Below the pieces are notes generated by a model. The model was not told the origin of the DNA. It made no database searches and saw only the letters and a program-made list of their open reading frames with translations. Positions 22,340-25,195 of a DNA stretch of 25,195 bases are shown here, one piece after another (position 1 is the first letter of the stretch; the number at the start of each line of letters is the position of its first letter). This DNA is from a virus. A program made the position numbers and the translations under genes. The stretch spans positions 1 through 25,195 of IMG/VR virus record IMGVR_UViG_3300009168_000102. One strand, written 5' to 3'.

Positions 22340-22345
22340 TGACTC

Positions 22346-23281
22346 ATGTCGAAGAGCACAATCTCCACCTTCCAACTGTTTGAGCGGTTCCCCGATAAGG
22401 AATCCGCCCGCGTTTATTTCGAGCAGCGGCGTTGGCCGAACGGTGTCGTTTGCCCGGTCTGCAAGAGCGACGGGCGGATCACTGTCAGGAAGGGCGGTTA
22501 TTACCGCTGTAACGCCTGTGCTGAGGACTTCACCGTCCGGACGGGCACGGTCATGGAGCGGAGTCACATCCCGCTGCACAAGTGGCTGTATGCGATGTAT
22601 CTGCTCGTCACGGCCCGTAAGGGGATCTCTAGTCTGCAACTGTCGAAGCAAATAGGCGTTACACAGAAAACCGCGTGGTTCCTGCTGCACCGCCTTCGCG
22701 AAGCCTGTGGCGGGCGCAACCTGCGGAAACTCAAGGGCATCATCGAAATTGACGAGTGCTTCGTCGGCGGGTTGGAGGGCAACAAGCACGCGAACAAGAA
22801 GCTTCACGCCGGACGCGGGCCAGTTGGCAAGACGGCCGTTTTGGGGATGAAGGAACGCGGCGGCCGGGTGCAGGCTCGCCCATCGGGTCAGATGACCTTC
22901 GACGAAATCCACGGCGAGATTCACGCTAACGTCGAAGCTGGATCGCAACTCTACACCGACGACAGCGCCATCTTCGAGGGTCTGGACGGGTTGTTCTTCC
23001 GGCACGACACGATCAACCACAGCATCGGGGAATACGCCCGTGGCGCAGCGCACACGAACAGCGTCGAAAGCGTGTGGGCTGTTCTGAAACGCGGCATCAT
23101 CGGCGTCTACCATCACGCCAGCCCGAAGCATCTTCCACGCTATATGGACGAGTTCACCTTCCGCCTGAACGAAGGCAACTGTAAGCGCCAGACGCTGAAT
23201 CGGCTGGACAGCTTCGTGGACGGTATGGCTAATAAGAGACTGACTTATACGGACTTGATCGCGAAGCCGGAGGGTAACTAG
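22346..23281 (+). CDS. tnp: IS1595-family (ISXO2-like) DDE transposase
   Basis: 311 aa, normal for the family. It has an N-terminal helical segment, then a zinc ribbon with C36, C39, C55 and C58 (CPVC...CNAC) and an HTH (LQLSKQIGVTQKTAWFLLHR, 98-117). The catalytic domain has first Asp in IEIDECFVGG (D136), second Asp in LYTDDSAIF (D205) and final Glu in HTNSVESVWAVLK (E241). No frame damage is visible, so it should be active. The first passenger ATG directly follows its TAG stop. Confidence 0.93.
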   Translation: MSKSTISTFQLFERFPDKESARVYFEQRRWPNGVVCPVCKSDGRITVRKGGYYRCNACAEDFTVRTGTVMERSHIPLHKWLYAMYLLVTARKGISSLQLSKQIGVTQKTAWFLLHRLREACGGRNLRKLKGIIEIDECFVGGLEGNKHANKKLHAGRGPVGKTAVLGMKERGGRVQARPSGQMTFDEIHGEIHANVEAGSQLYTDDSAIFEGLDGLFFRHDTINHSIGEYARGAAHTNSVESVWAVLKRGIIGVYHHASPKHLPRYMDEFTFRLNEGNCKRQTLNRLDSFVDGMANKRLTYTDLIAKPEGN

Positions 23282-23437
23282 ATGGCTGAGCCGATCACCG
23301 TGTGTCCGAAGTGCCAGAAGCCTGCGTTTGTGATTACCTGCAACGCCTGTGGGCACCGTGGTTGTCACAACGATTGTGAGCGCCACGACTGCTACTGGGT
23401 CTTTCGTGAGCGATTCGCAAAGGCTGAGAGCAAATGA
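23282..23437 (+). CDS. IS passenger 1: 51-aa cysteine-rich zinc-binding peptide
   Basis: ATG 23282 immediately follows the transposase stop (TAGATG). The peptide has seven Cys and four His: CPKC (8-11), CNAC (20-23), then CHNDCERHDC (28-37), the pattern of a double zinc site. Start-stop coupling implies co-expression with the transposase. It is too short for most gene finders. Function unknown; it could bind DNA or the transposase. Confidence 0.6.
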   Translation: MAEPITVCPKCQKPAFVITCNACGHRGCHNDCERHDCYWVFRERFAKAESK

Positions 23438-23727
23438 GTGCCTGCGAAATTTGCGGCAGTCCGGCCGAATATTGCTGCTCTGGGTTGGACGTGCCTGCCG
23501 TGAAGTTCTGCGGCGGTTGCGCGAGGATTCACGAAATGGAATGCCTAGATGTTCGCGCTGGCGATGCTGTTGTTGTGCGGATGGGAGAGTCGATGACAAA
23601 ACCCAAGGTTCCAAAGGCGTTGGACGCGATGGTTGATACGGTTCTGGCCTACCGCCCGAAGGCACGGAGCAAGCCAGCCGTTCAGCGCAAGCGCCGCGCC
23701 ACGAAAATCGCGAAGGGGAAGAAATGA
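23434..23727 (+). CDS. IS passenger 2: Cys-rich protein with basic tail
   Basis: 97 aa from ATG 23434, overlapping the previous stop (ATGA). The N-terminal half is Cys-rich (MSACEICGSPAEYCCSG, KFCGGCARIH), a zinc-finger-like arrangement. The C-terminus is strongly basic (SKPAVQRKRRATKIAKGKK), suggesting nucleic-acid binding. Together with passenger 1 it looks like an accessory DNA-binding pair in the transposon. No family is recognised. Confidence 0.65.
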   Translation: MSACEICGSPAEYCCSGLDVPAVKFCGGCARIHEMECLDVRAGDAVVVRMGESMTKPKVPKALDAMVDTVLAYRPKARSKPAVQRKRRATKIAKGKK

Positions 23728-23879
23728 CCGCACCACCAAAGGAGATCACGGTTTGTCACCTTGAAGTGATAGTGATGCCCAACGGCGAAGTGATTTGTGC
23801 AGGCAGGTCACTCGGTTGGGTGAGCACTCTCGGTAAGTTTCTGACTGTTGTTGACCAATGTAGAGAAAGGAATCCATGA
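23724..23879 (+). CDS. IS passenger 3: 51-aa unknown peptide
   Basis: ATG 23724 overlaps the previous stop (ATGA); stop TGA ends at 23879. The peptide (MTAPPKEITVCHLEVIVMPN, then GRSLGWVSTLGKFLTVVDQC) is beta-rich with three cysteines and no obvious zinc site. It belongs to the coupled chain inside the element. Function unknown. Confidence 0.5.
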   Translation: MTAPPKEITVCHLEVIVMPNGEVICAGRSLGWVSTLGKFLTVVDQCRERNP

Positions 23880-23953
23880 GCGCACCATCCGACTCGCTAT
23901 GCATGGGAGTCAAGTATATAATTCCCAAATCTACGCAGCCATCGATTCGTTAG
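23876..23953 (+). CDS. IS passenger 4: short frame running out through the IS end
   Basis: 25 codons from ATG 23876 (ATGA overlap with passenger 3). The frame reads through the right terminal repeat (GVKYIIP) and stops 27 bases outside the element, so its C-terminus depends on the insertion site. It may be a chance frame; it is listed because the overlap continues the chain. Confidence 0.25.
   Translation: MSAPSDSLCMGVKYIIPKSTQPSIR
23905..23926 (-). repeat. IS right terminal inverted repeat
   Basis: Exact reverse complement of 22298-22319 over 22 bp; similarity stops immediately inside the element. Confidence 0.95.
23927..23934. repeat. Right target site duplication AAATCTAC
   Basis: Second copy of the 8-bp duplication made on insertion. 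Confidence 0.93.
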
Positions 23954-24000
23954 CAGGCCCGCCCGTCGCGCCCGCCCCACCCCAGAAACGAAAGGAGTAG
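23935..24000 (+). pseudogene. 3' part of the IS-interrupted gene
   Basis: Twenty-two codons including the stop: AAIDSLAGPPVAPAPPQKRK, then E and TAG at 23998-24000. They continue in phase from codon 97 of the 22007 gene when the IS and one duplication copy are removed. The end contains AAAGGAG (23990-23996), the ribosome site of the next gene, so this segment also had a regulatory role that survives. Confidence 0.8.
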
Positions 24001-24005
24001 TGAGC

Positions 24006-24227
24006 ATGTTCAATAATAATGAACAGCGAATAACCGTGACACGTCTGTCGTCTGATTATATTCACATTCGTGGTGTCGGCCCGTGTAATTGGGCGCAACC
24101 GAAATACTGGCCGTGCAGCGAAGAACACTTGCGACAGTCCGCGTTTCCGCAGGCGTCAGAGGATTTTATTCGTGCGGCACTCCGCATGGTCGGCCCCGCC
24201 CTCCTCTCCGGGAGGGAAGTGAGATGA
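24006..24227 (+). CDS. Small unknown protein
   Basis: 73 aa. ATG 24006 is chosen (AAAGGAG 9 nt upstream) over GTG 24000, which is too close to the ribosome site. The sequence begins MFNNNEQRITVTRLSSDYIH and includes CNWAQPKYWPCSEEHLRQSA, a compact mixed fold. Codon use is less GC-rich at its 5' end. The stop overlaps the next ATG (ATGA). Function unknown. Confidence 0.55.
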   Translation: MFNNNEQRITVTRLSSDYIHIRGVGPCNWAQPKYWPCSEEHLRQSAFPQASEDFIRAALRMVGPALLSGREVR

Positions 24228-24409
24228 GCCGCGCGGACGCCGAGAACCAGGCGATCCTGAAAGCCGCCTTTGCCGACTACTGGCGGGAGTATGCGGCGCT
24301 CTGTGCATCGATCCCCGTGCGCGACGGGCCGCCGCGCTGCCCGCGTTGCGGCTCCTACCAGTGGGTGTATAAGGGCGATCGGCAAGTGTGTAGCGACTGC
24401 GGGCAGTAA
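24224..24409 (+). CDS. Small zinc-ribbon protein
   Basis: 61 aa from ATG 24224, overlapping the previous stop. It has an N-terminal amphipathic helix (AENQAILKAAFADYWREYAA) and a C-terminal zinc ribbon CPRC-x13-CSDC (residues 39-59). Likely nucleic-acid or protein binding. Function unknown. Confidence 0.6.
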   Translation: MSRADAENQAILKAAFADYWREYAALCASIPVRDGPPRCPRCGSYQWVYKGDRQVCSDCGQ

Positions 24410-24439
24410 CCACGACAGGATGACAGGAGAGGTCACAGC

Positions 24440-24799
24440 ATGAACTCAAAGATCGCAATGATCACATTTCTCGACGGTAGCGGCGGGCAGATCGACAATA
24501 CGCTCCCGGGCGGCGGCTATCCGTCCGGACAGCCGATCATCCCCCCAGGCGGCGCGCTGCTACCCGTGTATCCCTTCGATCCCACGCGCCCCGATAACAG
24601 CTTGCCGCCGTCAGCCGGCCGACCGGACAACAGCTTGCCCACGCAACCGGGGCATCCGGATAACAGCCTGCCCGGTGGTGGCCACGTCTCCGGGCAGCCG
24701 ATCGTCCCCGGCAAGCGCTTCGTCGTGAAGTGGCTGGCGTGCAGTGGGCTGATCCTCGTGCCCGACAACGAGCTCCCGGCCACGCCGGAACCGAAGTAG
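24440..24799 (+). CDS. PDNSLP-repeat protein
   Basis: 119 aa with a good ribosome site (AGGAGAGG about 9 nt before ATG 24440). The hexapeptide (P/I)DN(S/T/E)LP occurs five times (residues 18, 51, 62, 73, 108), three of them at exact 11-residue spacing, and LPGGG..SGQPI occurs twice (22-33, 77-88). The C-terminal part KRFVVKWLACSGLILV is hydrophobic enough to associate with a membrane or pack as a strand. Such Pro/Gly/Asn repeat proteins recur in environmental phages with no known role. Function unknown. Confidence 0.62.
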   Translation: MNSKIAMITFLDGSGGQIDNTLPGGGYPSGQPIIPPGGALLPVYPFDPTRPDNSLPPSAGRPDNSLPTQPGHPDNSLPGGGHVSGQPIVPGKRFVVKWLACSGLILVPDNELPATPEPK

Positions 24800-24803
24800 C
24801 CCG

Positions 24804-25136
24804 ATGCCACAGCGGCCCTTGCAGGCGTGCGCGGTGCCCGGATGTGGTACCCGTGTGCCCGCGGGCCGCTGTGCCCCCCATGCCGTGCAGCTCGAGCACA
24901 CCCGCAGGAACCGGGACGTCCGGAAGTGGTACTACACGAGCGCCTGGATCCACTTACGCCGACAGGTGCTCGTGGACGCCGGCTTTACCTGTGCGCAGTG
25001 TGGACAGGTACGAGTGGACCTCGACGTCGACCACATCGTGAAACATGAGGGAGATCCCGAGAGGTTCTGGAATCGCGCGAACCTCCAAGCGCTGTGTTCA
25101 AGCTGTCACACGAAGAAAACCGGTCGAGGCGAATGA
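24804..25136 (+). CDS. HNH endonuclease (packaging-associated type)
   Basis: 110 aa. It has an HNH/McrA-type zinc-bound nuclease core: CAQC (63-66), DVDHIVKHEGDPERFWNRAN with catalytic His77 and Asn (90/93), and CSSCHTKK (98-105). A second small zinc site is possible at the N-terminus (C9, C14, C23, H26). In HK97-like cos phages a small HNH gene lies just before the terminase genes and helps cos cleavage; here it is the last gene of the window, 59 bases from its right end, while the terminase genes open the left end. That fits the two ends being adjacent on the circular genome. Confidence 0.88.
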   Translation: MPQRPLQACAVPGCGTRVPAGRCAPHAVQLEHTRRNRDVRKWYYTSAWIHLRRQVLVDAGFTCAQCGQVRVDLDVDHIVKHEGDPERFWNRANLQALCSSCHTKKTGRGE

Positions 25137-25195
25137 ATCAGAATCGAATTGAACGGGGGGCGGTCGAAATGTTCGTAACCCTAGGTGCCCCAAAC
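25137..25195. other. Possible cos-side region after HNH gene
   Basis: No gene is visible. It includes a G-run (ACGGGGGGCGG near 25154) and ends GTGCCCCAAAC. If the genome is circular, these 59 bases plus 1-26 would be the HNH-terminase junction where cos is expected. No terminal direct repeat is visible between the two window ends. Confidence 0.3.

Larger units (their letters stand above)
22007..22342 (+). pseudogene. 5' part of a small phage gene interrupted by the IS
   Basis: From ATG 22007 (GAGGATGAACAG upstream) the original gene runs to codon 97 (…RLRQWQSEIY) at 22297. After that the frame continues 14 codons into the IS end and stops at 22342. The 3' part resumes at 23935. Joining the two parts across one copy of the 8-bp duplication gives a continuous 118-codon protein, with a helical, charged middle (TRDIGNVGCVAERRQVFDKE, ERIEHQQMLARLRQWQSE). 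Function unknown. Recent insertion is likely because both halves are otherwise intact. Confidence 0.8.
22298..23926 (+). mobile_element. IS1595-family insertion sequence with passenger genes (1629 bp)
   Basis: Ends are perfect 22-bp inverted repeats: 22298-22319 (starting GGGAATTATATACTTGACTC) and 23905-23926 on the opposite strand. An 8-bp duplication AAATCTAC flanks it. It carries an ISXO2-like DDE transposase with an N-terminal zinc ribbon, then three complete and one run-out tiny frames, each coupled to its predecessor. Exact ends and clean duplication indicate a recent transposition. Base composition is less GC-rich than the phage genes. Family from transposase motifs, end sequence and duplication length; subgroup not determined. 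Confidence 0.93.

Noticed and set aside
22106-23749. Long leftward open frame (547 codons) across the IS
   Set aside because: It runs antisense through the transposase and both IS boundaries, so it cannot be an ancestral gene; its composition is not protein-like.
1-25195. CRISPR array, rRNA or intact tRNA genes, retron or toxin-antitoxin module
   Set aside because: No regularly spaced long repeats, rRNA segments, complete tRNA folds, reverse transcriptase motifs or recognisable toxin-antitoxin pair were seen.

Overview
This 25.2 kb, GC-rich window reads as one temperate, long-tailed (siphovirus-type) phage genome or nearly all of one. No host gene is visible. Evidence for a phage: a terminase pair, an HK97-type protease/capsid/portal set, a head-tail connector series, a tail tube protein, a tail-assembly chaperone with a frameshift site, a tape measure protein, a tyrosine integrase beside the 3' half of a tRNA-Arg(CCT) gene, a RecT-type annealing protein and an HNH nuclease. 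The host cannot be named from sequence; high GC, a lipobox-bearing phage lipoprotein and ordinary sigma70-like promoters fit a GC-rich Gram-negative or environmental bacterium.

Layout. 27-7193: packaging, head and neck genes plus tail tube, all rightward, mostly with 1-4 bp stop/start overlaps. The order is unusual: the protease-capsid fusion precedes the portal. 7228-12874: tail genes, with a predicted -1 frameshift at an A9 run (7795-7803) joining two chaperone frames. 12885-14444: small late or moron-like genes, including a lipoprotein and a membrane peptide. 15146-14364 and 16116-15127: a leftward two-gene operon (ParB-like DNA-binding protein, then an unknown protein with a possible winged helix) with its own strong promoter. 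16142-16600: attP, where a tRNA-Arg 3' half is flanked by two identical paired repeats. 17932-16601: leftward integrase. 17971 onwards: a strong rightward promoter with a structured leader and a third, inverted copy of the paired repeat. Then a small HTH/excisionase-like gene, RecT, a DUF1376-like replication protein and many small genes, several of them zinc-binding. The last gene is an HNH nuclease next to the window end.

An IS1595-family element (22298-23926) has inserted into a small right-arm gene. It has perfect 22-bp terminal inverted repeats, an exact 8-bp target duplication (AAATCTAC), a DDE transposase and a chain of three or four tiny coupled passenger genes, two of them cysteine-rich. 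Removing the element restores an intact 118-codon gene.

How it works together. The attP lies in the middle, HNH at the right end and terminase at the left end. That is the virion (lambda-like, cos-to-cos or circularised) order rather than the order of an integrated prophage. Most genes would be read rightward from the promoter at 17971, across the HNH/terminase junction, into the structural genes. Integrase and the ParB-like operon are read leftward and are the natural candidates for lysogeny functions. No CI-type repressor and no recognisable endolysin or holin was found. The lipoprotein, the 43-aa membrane peptide and a 48-aa membrane protein are the only visible envelope-active candidates.
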